Assembly (NCBI GenBank): GCA_026545225.1
Contig: CM048845.1
Span: 75,262,033-75,326,032, forward strand
DNA: 64,000 nucleotides
Direction: 5' to 3'
Source of the DNA: Cornus controversa
Taxonomy: Eukaryota > Streptophyta > Magnoliopsida > Cornales > Cornaceae
Part shown: positions 51,914-63,160 of the stretch, piece after piece
Layout: each line of letters opens with the position of its first letter
Numbering within the stretch: position 1 is the first letter of the stretch
Program-made: the position numbers and the translations under genes
Notes under the pieces: model-generated
Told to the model about the DNA's origin: nothing
The model's input: the letters and a program-made list of their open reading frames with translations, nothing else
Database searches by the model: none

Positions 51914-53153
51914 ATGACGACGATGATGGACGAGGGAGAAACTACAAGTACTACTAATGTTGTTGCAGAAGAAGAAGAAGAAGAAGAAGAAGAAGAATAT
52001 CCAGTGGACATATACTTATGCACATCCGGCGAATGCAACTGGTACGTAATAAAACACGACGAAAGGCCAAATACATATGAATCTCTCCCCCCTGTTTTTT
52101 CCATTGTGTATCCAGCTCATTCAGCACGTTGGGGTTCTACCAACTGTGCCGTCTTCGGCCCGGTATTATACGTTCTTGGTGGTTGTATGATCGACAAGGA
52201 GGCTAACGCAATTAGCATCGATGGATGCTCAGACCCTCCTGACCCCAAAAAGGACGTCTATATCATCAACACTCTTCATCCCGAGCGTGGGTGGACCAGA
52301 TATATCCTCCCATGAACATGGCAAGGACCCGTGCTCAGGTCTTTACTCGATCTACGTGCTGGGGGGTTTTGGCATCCCACCGTCTGCTGATATATTTTTT
52401 CCAAATTATGATCATGATATTCAATATTTTGCCGAAGTTTTTGATCCCTTCGAGATCGAGAGCAGAAGATGCTGGCGACCAGCTTTGTCAACCATACCCG
52501 TTGAAATGAGAGGATATTATCTTATAGATGCACATCAAATTCATGTCAACAAGAGTAGTGGAGAATTGGAGCTTTTGTTGCGTGTTAATGACCAATGCCA
52601 CAAACAGTCACTATATAGATACAATTTCCTTCACCGTTCATGGAGTCATTATGCAGATAACTTTGGTCCCTATCGCTCCATGAGTCTCCTTTTTTCTCGT
52701 GACATCTTGTATTCCTATGGCAACTACCCAGCATTGGATTTTGATTTTGACAGCTCCCAAGATTACATGGTCGATATGGGCTCCATTCTATGTTTCGATT
52801 CCAATATACCTCATACCAAACCAAAAAAAGTGACCTTCTCAGAGGTGGATTTGGATTTGCTTCCCCAACCTAGCGATTTTGATATGTATCCACATGCCAC
52901 TTTGCTCCATCTAGGCGGCCGCGTCGGCAAAGAAAAGTTCTGTCTCCTATGGGTAGAAGAGGATGCTTTTACTGGACCCAAGGGAGAGCCTCAACTCGTC
53001 ATTGCCTGCTTAAAGTTTACAGTGTCTATGGTGCCTTCGCCTTCAACTCCGCCTCCCGGTGAACAAAAATTTGATTTTAAAGCCTCTCAGCTGTCTAAGT
53101 CAACTTACTGCGTCAATGGCGACTACTTTCTCAAATGCATTGCAATGTAAGTG
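51914..53153 (+). pseudogene. Kelch-type protein gene copy with frameshifts
   Basis: Two long overlapping frames make up one protein. The first (ATG at 51914 to a stop at 52313) has a poly-Glu stretch, NWYVIKHDERP, PPVFSIVYPAHSARWG and VLYVLGGCM. The second, in another frame, covers about 52340-53150 with SIYVLGGFGIPPSADIFF, ESRRCWRPALSTIP, YRYNFLHRSWSHYADN and FCLLWVEEDAFTG. Between them the conserved PPMNMARTRAQVF piece lies in the third frame (52302-52340), so at least two small indels near 52295 and 52345 break the gene. A 7-bp GAATCGA triplication at 51895-51913 also moves the upstream ATG (51874) out of frame. It ends at a TAA at 53151, directly over a donor-like GTAAGT. It is a paralogue of the left-edge gene. 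Pseudogene status is likely, but assembly errors could imitate it. Confidence 0.75.
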
Positions 53154-53308
53154 CTATTAATTTTGGATTCTCTTACTTTTATTTATTCAATCTTAATTAT
53201 TTTCCTGTGCTCAAGTTCTCGTGGCAATAATTTTACCCCAATTAATAACATGCAATTATATGAATTATGATATTAACACTAATTAAATCTTCTTGAGCTA
53301 ATAAGGTT

Positions 53309-53530
53309 TCAACTACTGTTGATTGAAATATTACTATCCGAGGTCATTTGTTGCATAAGAACATATCCGAGGTCATTTGTTGAAGCGTCAAAATAGACAA
53401 TATACTTGACTTCATTATTTGGAATGACGGGGACGGAGGCTATTGTTAACCTCTGTTGTAACTCTCGAAAAGCTTCTTCACATTTTTCAGTCCACTCAAA
53501 TTTAACACCCTTCTTTGTTAGGTGAGTCAA
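53309..53530 (-). mobile_element. Ty3/gypsy retrotransposon RNase H-region fragment
   Basis: A minus-strand frame with LTKKGVKFEWTEKCEEAF, ELQQRLTIASVPV and YFDASTNDLGYVLMQQ, the typical junction of the RT connection and RNase H in Ty3/gypsy polyproteins (catalytic Asp in FDAS). It is only 74 codons, with no other part of the element nearby. Confidence 0.85.
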
Positions 53531-53685
53531 TAATTTTTAACGAGACTTTCATCTTTAAGTGTAATTTCACCATAACTCAAGAAATGTTGACACAATTTTT
53601 AACGAGACTTTCATCTTTGAGTGTAATTTCACCATAACTCAAGAAATGTTGACACAATTTTTAACGAGACTTTCATCTTAGGGTA
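53531..53685. repeat. Tandem repeat, period about 61 bp, 2.5 copies
   Basis: Units share TTTTTAACGAGACTTTCATC, TGTAATTTCACCATAACTC and AAGAAATGTTGACACAA, nearly identical. It abuts the Ty3 fragment; the first unit overlaps its 5' border on minus. Confidence 0.85.
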
Positions 53686-54669
53686 ATATGCCTACACCTT
53701 AAGGGAGGTCAAGCTAATTTACTCCTTTTTTCTTCTTTCTTTGAATGTTGTCCAATGTCCATTTTTATTTCCTCTCCTTTTTCATGCAAGGTTAGTTTTT
53801 GGAATTTGATGTATGGATTAATTTTTATGGTTCTTGAATGCCTGAATGATGTGTTTGATGAATTTACGTTTTTGTGCTTGATATTAATTTCTAGAATATT
53901 ATGAGATATGAATTATTTATATAGTAATTTATTTTTCAATTGTGTGTCTTGCTTCTTCAACCAAACCAATTCAAACCGTATAACAATAGTTTGGATTGGT
54001 TCGTTTAACAGATCGAGCATACTTTATACTATAGTTTAATAATAATTGCATTAACTTGGTTTAAGCCTTACTTAAACTAACTTTTATAATTATATCTTCT
54101 TGAGATTGAATATTGTGGATACAAAAATATGCAAGTCCACCATTAGGACCAACATCATGGACCAACACACGGCCCAAACCCAAGACAGGCCCAACTTTAC
54201 ACTCAGCCCACAAAAGCATGACCCAGAACCACCCAGAACCTCCTACCAATAAAGCCTAGCCGAACAAATAGATATGATCAAAGGCAAAAGAGAAGACTAT
54301 AAAAGGAGGACAACCCACAAAACAAAAGGAAAACAATTTTATCAATAATATGATAGTTCAATTTATCGTTGAGTGTGTTGTGTTAAAAATAGGTCATTTG
54401 TTGACTGAAAATCAATAACAAAAGTTTTTGACACCTACACTTTGGCGCCGTCTGTGGGAACCTTGGCGAAAAGGCATCGTGCGTCTATCGTTTCCACCTC
54501 ACTTTGTTATTCATAATGGGATTCACCCATGCATCCATATATTCCGAAGTATCCCCATGCTCGCTAGAGGACGGGGCGTCCCGACCGAACATGAAAGCTC
54601 TACTATGCCAAGTGGACGTCTTACGTCGGAAAAACACCGAACTCCACGGTGGAAGCCAGAGGTCACAAC

Positions 54670-55410
54670 TAGGGATGGCAACGGGGCGAGTACAGCAAGG
54701 ATTTGCCTAAACCCGTCCCCGCCCCGCTACCTTCAACACAATTACCAAACCCGCCGCGGGTTTGAAACGGGATGGAATTTCAAAACCCATCCCCACCCCA
54801 TTGGGAGAAACCCCACCCCGTCCCCGCCCCGCCCCGCCCCGTTTAAAATTTCAAAAGGGGTGGAACGAGACTGGCGAGGCGGGGCCCCTCATTACAAAAT
54901 TGTAACCACATCAAACATCAATAAAAATTAATTTTTTCAAAAAATACGAGCCGAGTGGGTAATATCAAGTTTGATACTATTAAATTCAAAATAGTATAAC
55001 CCCTGTTTAAGAAGTAAAATGATAAGATTCCACAATTAAATAGCCTATTATAGAAAATATATTTCACAACTAAATAATTTAATAACAAGTTTGATCCAAC
55101 AATTAAAGAAGTGTTAATACAACAAAAAGATAAAATGAAAACATAAGTCTTAATACAACCAAAAGTAAAATTATAATTTGTATATATATATATACATATA
55201 AATATATTTATAATAATAAAATATATAGGCGGGGGCGGGGCGGGTACGGGGCGGGTTATTATAGTGTCCCAAACCCACCCCGTACCCGCGGCGGGTTTTG
55301 ATTTTTTTTCCCAAACCCGCCCCTACGGAAAAAAAATGGCTCCCATACCCTCCCTAAACGGGGTGGGACGGGGCGAAAACCCGGCGGGGCAGACAAAATT
55401 GCCATCCCTA
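54670..55410. mobile_element. hAT-type element nested in the LTR retrotransposon
   Basis: A 741-bp element with ends TAGGGATGGCAACGGGG and its complement-type TTGCCATCCCTA, and a perfect 8-bp target duplication GTCACAAC (54662-54669 and 55411-55418). The ends are G+C-rich (repeats of CCCCGCCCCG-type words), the centre is AT-rich. Long open frames here (54428-54931, 55264-55452) reflect GC-rich low complexity, not genes. Confidence 0.94.
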
Positions 55411-55650
55411 GTCACAACTTGTCCCGACCGATCACTCCGGTCATGTCCGTAGCACCAATAACGACAATCCCACCACCATCGGGAACCAGCACACCTAGTC
55501 GCGGCCCACCCCGACTCCGCCGACAGTGCCGTACCGAGCGTGCCATACAAACGGATTCGAACCTGGTCGACCAAGCTCTGCGATGCCCGATCGCACGCAA
55601 GATATTACAAGAGCAAATCCAGAAAGAACATGATCAAACCCTCTTCCTCT

Positions 55651-56300
55651 CAAGGACGACCGAACGGCATGGTTAGCCTGCAGGTCGAACATCTTGCTCA
55701 TGGCATGATCAGCCATGATCGAACACTCTTCCTCTCAAGCATGACCGAACGGCATGGTTAGCCCGCAGGTCGAACATCTTGCTCATGGCATGATCAGCCA
55801 TGATCGAACACTCTTTCTCTCAAGGATGACCAAATGGCATGGTTAGCCTGCAGGTCGAACATCTTACTCATGGCATGATCAGCCATGATCGAACACTCTT
55901 CCTCTCAAGGATGATCGAACGGCATGGTTAACCTGCAGGTCGAACATCTTACTCATGGCATGATCAGCCATGATCGAACACTCTTCCTCTCAAGCATGAC
56001 CGAACGGCATGGTTAGCCTGCAGGTCGAACATCTTGCTTATGGCATGATCAGCCACACTCTTCCTCTCAAGCATGACCGAACGGCATGGTTAGCCTGCAG
56101 GTCGAACATCTTGCTTATGGCATGATCAGCCATGATCGAACACTCTTTCTCTCAAGGATGACCAAAAGGCATGGTTAGCCTGCAGGTCGAACATCTTACT
56201 CATGGCATGATCAGCCATGATCGAACACTCTTCCTCTTAAGGATGATCGAACGGCATGGTTAACCTCCAGGTCGAACATCTTGCTCTTTGGCATGATCAA
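55651..56300. repeat. 85-bp tandem array, eight units, inside the LTR element
   Basis: Units start near 55651, 55736, 55821, 55906, 55991, 56068, 56153 and 56238. Each contains GAACGGCATGGTTAGCCTGC, AGGTCGAACATCTT and GGCATGATCAGCCATGATCG. Spacing is 85 bp except for one 77-bp unit (55991-56067), which lacks 8 bp. The last unit is degraded at its end. Confidence 0.94.
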
Positions 56301-57148
56301 CCAAAAAAAGGGTGATCGAACAATCACGAACAAATTTGAACAATATTGAACATCCTCCATACAAAAAGTATAAACACACAAAAATAACGAACACTATAAA
56401 AGTTGTGATTTGCAAAACCCAAACCCCACTCCATATATTCCATCAAAAATAAAAATCCTATGAATTCATCAGAAATCAAGGAACAAAAGTAGACACACCA
56501 ATCATCTGCGTCGTTGACATAACTAAACAACCTTTCAATTCCTTTCCAATTCAACTAGCTCCCGAATTCGAAAGGAATTGGGGGCGAAGTGTGGATACAA
56601 AAATATGCAAGTCCACCATTAGGACCAACATCATGAACCAACACACGGCCCAAACCCAAGACAGGCCCAACTTTACACTCAGCCCACAAAAGCATGACCC
56701 AGAACCACCTAGAACATTCCCCGCACTTTAACATCATGAAGAAATCCACCTCCTACTTCAACAAATATCTGACCTCCTACCAATAAAGCCCAGCTGAACA
56801 AATGGATATGATCAAAGGTAAAAGAGAAGACTATAAAAGGAGGACAACCTACAAAACAAAAGGAAAATAATTTTATCAATAATATGATAGTTCAATTTAT
56901 CGTTGAGTGTGTTGTGTTAAAAATAGGTCATTTGTTGACTGAAAATCAATAACAGAAGTTTTTGACACCTACAAATATCTAGTGTCTAAAATATGCAGAA
57001 ATAACGCATATGCTATAAAAAAACTAAAATACTGTTTTATTAATATGTGTATATTATTACTGAGTATCAAGATTTGAAAATTAAGCACTGAAAATTTTAA
57101 GTACTGAATTTTAAGCGCTGAAATTTAAGTGTTGAATGTATTAATCTA

Positions 57149-57285
57149 AAAGCCTGTTTAATACTGTCTTAATTTTAAACATTGAATTCATTAAAATCTT
57201 TTGTTAAACATAAAATTTGAAATCTGAATGTTATACAAATTATATTTTTGCCCTTAATATCTTTTATTCATAACATTTTTATAAA

Positions 57286-57329
<44 letters not shown>

Positions 57330-57904
57330 ATAAATTTCACTCAAATAATTATATCAAAATAATGAATAGAAAATGTAAATATTGATTAATTAAAAATTTG
57401 TTCAATACATTTATAATTATTCATAATAAATTTTATTTTATCCCTCGTCAAAAAAGGTAGAAGCACAATATGAGAACTATGATTGCATTGAACATTTGCT
57501 TGATTTTACAATTAAGAATATTATAAAGTTGTGTAGAATTGTATATATTTGTGTGGAACTCTTTAATTAAATATTTTAGAGTTCTGGGATGTTGTATAGT
57601 GTTTGGACGAAGCCAAATGTGCACAGAAATAACTTAAGAAATTCTAGATTGAACAAATAAAAAAGAAATTTTAATTTCTTAGCGCAACGTCTCGATTGCT
57701 TAAAATTATGGCATTTTTCAGCTGTTTTTGATATTTTAAGTGGTATCCAAAAGTTTTAACAAGCACGCTTATTTTTGCTTAAAATTATGATATCTTTTCA
57801 ACCATTCTTAATATTTTAAGTGGTATCCAAAAGTTTTAACAAATGCTCTTATTTTTAAAATCGCTTACCGCGTTCAATGTTTAGTGGCTATCAAACAAGG
57901 CCTT
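57149..57904. mobile_element. Possible hAT-like MITE with imperfect inverted ends
   Basis: The left end AAAGCCTGTTTAATACTG and the complement of the right end (AAGGCCTTGTTTGATAGCC) are similar, and both continue to AAACATTGAA. The interior has (TA)n at about 57290-57322 and a two-copy repeat sharing GTGGTATCCAAAAGTTTTAA (period about 77 bp at 57700-57850). I did not find a target duplication. Confidence 0.42.
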
Positions 57905-58019
57905 AGGGTTCATAATAATCTCTTAATCTGACATCTGACAGGTGGATAAAAAATAAGAAAACTTGAAGGAAAACTGAGTGATTTAAAATTTCAACAATAT
58001 CTTTCTTTCTCTATATATT

Positions 58020-59370
58020 GTTGTCTCTAAAACAACAACATCATCATCACAATTGCCTTAATCTCATATGAATTCTCTCTCTCCAAGCTTTTCTATTACA
58101 TGTCATATCCTCTACAATATTTAACTTTTTAAAAGTATTTTTAATGACCTCATCCCATGTTATTTTTGATCATTTTTTTCATCTCTTACCCTCTTATCAT
58201 CATCATCCTTGCCATAATCTCATATGAATGGGGTCGGCCACATAAATTCTCTCTGTCTATTACCCTCAACGATCACTATCTTTCTCGCTTGACCAGCGCG
58301 TCACTAAGTTTTCGCTATATGTGTCCAAACCATCTAAGTTTACTCTCTTGAATTTTCTCACAAATGAGTGTTATGCCTAACTTTTTTCTCACTCTCATTA
58401 GTGACCCTATCTCTTCTAGACACTTCATTCATCCACCTTAACATTCCCATTTCTACTATACGAAGGAGTTTTTGTTTCTTTTTAGGGTCCAATTAACACT
58501 ATGCTCCATACAACTTAGTTGGTCTAATAGCAATTCTATTATTCTTTTATCGCATAAAATTTCACTAGCTTGTCTCTATTTCACCCAACCTGCTCTAATT
58601 CTATTAGTTACATCACTAACTATCTCTCCATCATATTGTATTTTTGATCCTAAATAACGAAAGTTGTTGTTTTACGTAATCTTTTAATTTTGAAGTACTA
58701 TCATTATATTATCAATGCCTGATTCTTTTTATTCTCCAAATACTTGGTTTTAGACTTTCAGTACAAATAATTGTCAACCCTTTTGATTATAAAGCATTTC
58801 TCTCCGTCTCTAGCCATTTACAATCACTAATCTTTCTCGCTTGACCGACGCATCACTAGGTCTTCAATATATGTGTCCAAATCATCTAAGTCTACTATCT
58901 TGAATTTTCTCACCAACGGGTGCTATGCCTAATTTTTCTATCACACTTTCATTAGTGACCTTATCTCTTCTAGATACTTCATTCATCTACTTTAACATTC
59001 TCATGTTCACTACATGAAGGCATTCTTGTTTCTTTTTTAGAGTCCAACACTCTGCTCCATACAACTTAGTTGGTCTAATAACGATCCTATTATTGTTTTA
59101 TTGCATAAAATTTCACTAGCTTGTCTCCATTTCGCCCAACTTGTTCCAATTCTACTAGTTACATCACTATTTATCTGTCCATCATTTTGTATTATCGATC
59201 CTAAATATTGAAAGTTGTTGTTTTGCGTAATCTTTTAATTTTGAAGTGTTACCATTATATTATCAATGCCCGATTCTTTTTACACTCCGTATACTTGGTT
59301 TTAGACTTCCGTACGAATAATTTTCAACCCTTTGGATTATAAAGCATTTCTCCATGTCACTAGTTTCATT
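58020..59370 (-). mobile_element. RTE-type LINE remnants, tandemly duplicated
   Basis: On minus, two copies of the C-terminal part of an RTE reverse transcriptase lie head to tail with a period of about 552 bp (roughly 58262-58814 and 58815-59366). The right copy encodes, with stops, RPTKLYGAECWTLKKKQEC, NMRMLK and VIEKLGIAPVGEKIQDSRLR, with the FGHIY motif after it. Two copies of the family tail (complement of CATCATCATCCTTGCC and TATGAATGGGGTCGGCCACA) lie at 58030-58080 and 58196-58250. No intact frame. Confidence 0.83.
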
Positions 59371-61611
59371 GCTATGTTCTCAAAAGCCTTTCTGACAAAA
59401 GATTTGAGATATGTTTTTGTAGTGTACTGCATTTCGGTTTTGTATGTGTTGGACCCTTTAAGGAGCTATGATTTTCAGGAATATCTTTTAGTTAATTTAA
59501 AATAAACAAAGAAAAAGACTTATCACCTTCAAAGATGTACTTCGTGAATGTTTAGAATGAAGGTGAGATTGATATGTATATGAAAAGTGCAAATTTTGAA
59601 TCCGTTTTGATTATTTCTTATGATTGCTCTCAGCCAAAGGGCAATCAAACATGATGACGAGTTTGAGCTACCCAAGCTTGAACGAAGCATTACCTGATCA
59701 TTATATATGAGCGGGGTTCGCTAGACTTGAGCTTGAAGAATGTCATTTTTTTGGCGATATGTAGGATTAGACTCTTGTTTTATATCTTGTATGCTAATTA
59801 ACATTTGATTGCATTAATTAATTGATTCTGTATTCACAAGAAAGATATGTCCCTTACCATGCAATTTAATGTGTTTATAGTTTGTATAATCTAATGCTTA
59901 TTTTTGTGTGATGATGTAAATGCTTATTTTTGTTGGGCAACTTATGCGGATTTGTCTGTCTGTCTCTGTTAATAGTCCCTCATTTCGACAACAAAGGGGA
60001 GCACATGACAGTGAGGAGGGCACCTGTGGCGAGATAAAGATGAAAACCGAGCATACGACAGCACTATGAAGATTTGAATTTTAATAATAACTATGTTTCA
60101 TTTCATTTTTATCTGTGTTTCATGTCCACCATGTACTTTCTCATACATTTCACAATCTTTTTCTTACTTAAAAGTTTTCTCTGATGCAGAATTTTCTCCT
60201 TCAGGCCAGTTCTAGTTGTAAAAATAAGTAGTCTATTAAGTAGTATGACACAGCCAACATAAAACTTTTGTCAGGACCATTATTATGAACATTCGAAAAG
60301 CCCCTCTAAACTAGAAAAGAAAAATTAAAAAATCCAAGTAACAATTTCTCCATTAATCAACTTGTTGGAGTTAATTAACTATTCTTAAAATGTGGGTGTG
60401 GAAAAATTAAGTTAAGAAACGATTTTAAAATATATAAAAAAATAACAAAATGACCTCTATGTGACTTTGTATGTGCCCATTTGGTTCTTATCAAGTATTT
60501 AACGGATAAAAAAAAAGGACACATGGCAATTTGGTTGGTTTTACAATAGTAGATGGAGTTATTTGGCAAATTGTATTGGCATTGCGAGAAACATGAGTGT
60601 TGGAAACCAAGGAAAATAGCTGGAAATCTTATCTTGGTTGATGTGATAAACAAAACAAGAGCAGCCAACTCAGCTGGCCCAAGAGAAGATTTAGCCACTG
60701 CATAGCCCAAAGGATGAATCTAATGAGCAGAAACAAGCAAGCATCTAAAGCCGGAGCATTGGCTCCTCAAATTAGCATCCCAGAAGAGAGAGAGAGAGAG
60801 AGAGATTTGCTTGCCACATCAACAGGATACTTGAAGGCAAAGGCAAAGGCAAATGCGATTACAGGATTTTGAAATGGACCAACTTAGCAGGACTCGTCAT
60901 ACAAGTTTTGGCATCCTCCATATGACAAAGATCATCCCACCACTCTGCGAACAAGGGCACTAAGCATTTTCAATAATACCACAAAAATGGAGAGCGAAGT
61001 GGGAAGAGCATTTTTGCAACAACGCCAAAGAAAATGTTTGATCTTTGGGTATGTGTGACACTGGTTGTGATGTGAGCCAAATGATAATGAGAGGTGGATT
61101 TAACAGTGAATCTGCTTTGACATCTGCTTTGCTGAGTTCTAGAGCAAAGTCTTCATGCTTCACCAATTGTCTATGTTTATGTTGATCAACAACAAACATT
61201 TTGATCAAGTGGTTGAATTACAAAAGAATGAGCTTTTTGGAGCAAGTAGGTTTGGACCAAAAATTGCATCTTCGGTATAGTACAATATTCCTTTGTCACT
61301 GTTATGTTACCTTCTGATCGTGTTCATCTGATTTGTGCATCTATACATTTACACAACCCTACTTCTTCACCATTGTTATCATTAGAATCCGCAATCTTCT
61401 TCAATGCCTTCCCCTCTTAACCGTAATGGCAAACACACATACATACATTTCAATATTATTATAGGTTCTAATAGTGGGTTTGTATGATATGGTCGAGTAG
61501 GAGAGACAAGTAGTGAAATGGAGCCTGGTAGAGGAGTACGTTTACAATACACCAGGTGAATCTCGAATATATTGTATTGTAGATCTTCTCGTGATAGAGG
61601 TAGAATGACAA
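59371..61611. other. Intergenic, no gene recognised
   Basis: Contains a (GA)n at 60786-60806. Short frames at 60375-60710 and 60960-61208 on minus show no domain I recognise and are not called. Confidence 0.4.
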
Positions 61612-62072
61612 TTGATAAGGCTGGCATGGTGGGGCGGGTTTGTATTCTCAAACTTGATAGGTAATAGGCAATTAATATTCAAAATTAACATGTATTTTCG
61701 GATAATAAACTGGAACATTTTTCACAATATTTATTCAAGGTCAAAACAATTTAACAATATGATGATGCATCTATTTGAGCCAACAAAAGTCGAGCATTTT
61801 GTAGTCCAAGATATTAAAAAATAAAAAACAATGAAGTGAAGTTTTCTTTTTATTGATATAGTAAGGGGTTGAGAGCAGGTAACTATTTGAAATACAACGA
61901 GTCAATCCTATTGAAACACAAATACATTCAATACAAATACAAGGGGTTGAGGACAGGGCGGGTTTCTATCACAAACCAAACTTACCCGTACCCGCAGCGG
62001 GTTCACATTTTCATTCCCATACCCACCCCAAACGCGGTGAAACCCGACGGGACGGGCAAAATTGTCATCCCT
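61612..62072. mobile_element. hAT-type element, decayed left end
   Basis: Flanked by a perfect 8-bp target duplication AATGACAA (61604-61611 and 62073-62080). The right end is the complement of AGGGATGACAATTTTGCCCG, as in the element at 54670. The left end (TTGATAAGGCTGGCATGG) is a diverged version of TAGGGATGGCAA. Internal GGGCGGGTTT and CCCGCAGCGGGTT words also match the 54.7-kb element. Confidence 0.8.
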
Positions 62073-62080
62073 AATGACAA

Positions 62081-63160
62081 ATATGGTAGAGAGCTAATCA
62101 ACATTAATCCAACTGTTAAGGTCAGAGAAGCCTCGTGCTAGTTTTTTCTATTTCTGTACTTAAAAATATTTAAATAAATTGCATTCACCTTCAATGAGAT
62201 GTAACACAAGCGTACAGATCTCTTATTGCTAATTAAAGAAGATGATTACATTGACATAAATTTTTGTTAACAATAATAAGCGTCATATATCAAACAATTT
62301 ACTGCATGTTGACACAAAAAGCATGATTTTCCTCCTGAAGAACAATATTGCCAAAATCTAGAGTCGAGCAACAGCAGCCAAATATCAAATGCTAAATCCA
62401 ACAAATCGTTCAGTCATATAATTATGTAAGGCAGATTCATCCAGGTATGGGGAGTGCGAATCATACCAACAATCATAATTTCAGAGAAAAAATCGAACAC
62501 ACACATCTCACTAATTGACAAAAAAAGGCCAAGGATGTAATATAATTTTAAAACGAATTGTCAAACATTTGATCAAAAAGACCCCATCAAAAAAGTGAAT
62601 CTAAGTGCATAATAACCTGGCAAGATGGATGAATCCTTTGACAAAAGCTGCCAGTCTCCTCAAAAAAATGGTTCCTGCATGAATCGCTGCTTATTGGCTC
62701 AAACCGAACCAAACCCACCTTTGAAAGCGGTGAATACAGCCTCGATGCCCAGAATACATCCAGTGTCTAATAATGAACTCTAGTTATATAATTTTTGATC
62801 CTCCAACCGCACAATATAGATTGCAGAATCAATCTTTGGATTTCAAACTAGTTGACAACCATCAAGTGTGGCATGCAATCAACCGATATACCAGAAGGCT
62901 CAACAAGAGATAATAAAACTATCAAGTCCAACCAAAAATTCAATGCATACAAATGTTAAACTACAGCAGCTAAGAGAGGAGCTCATACAGACGAACAATA
63001 ATAATCCACAATTAAAAGTCAAAATTATTAAGCAATCCCCAATACTAGGTATCAGTTAATGCATCACAAATCGTCAAAACCTATATATTCAAAGCATGCA
63101 TACATAGACAGTGATAAGCTAGCACCAAATTGTAAATTTCTTGACTTCACTGACCGCGCA
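62081..63160. other. 3' UTR of the FUBP-like gene and intergenic DNA
   Basis: The part nearest 63160 is expected to hold the 3' UTR of the minus-strand gene ending at 63161. No other feature recognised. Confidence 0.45.

Larger units (their letters stand above)
54114..56973 (+). mobile_element. Complete non-autonomous LTR retrotransposon (LARD/TRIM-like)
   Basis: A 2860-bp element with a perfect 5-bp target duplication AATAT (54109-54113 and 56974-56978). The 5' LTR is 54114-54439 (326 bp) and the 3' LTR 56590-56973 (384 bp); both start TGTGGATACAAAAATATG and end TTTTTGACACCTACA. The 3' LTR has about 58 bp that the 5' LTR lacks. A primer-binding site TGGCGCCGT (54443-54451), complementary to the tRNA-Asp 3' end, follows the 5' LTR by 3 bp, and a purine-rich tract AAAGGAATTGGGGGCGAAG (56571-56589) precedes the 3' LTR. 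This PBS points to the Ty3/gypsy (Athila/Tat-like) branch. There is no gag or pol; the interior holds a nested hAT and an 85-bp tandem array. Mobilisation would need proteins from another element. Confidence 0.94.

Noticed and set aside
54428..54931. 167-residue open frame
   Set aside because: It runs from the PBS region of the LTR element into GC-rich repeats of the nested hAT; no domain, low complexity.
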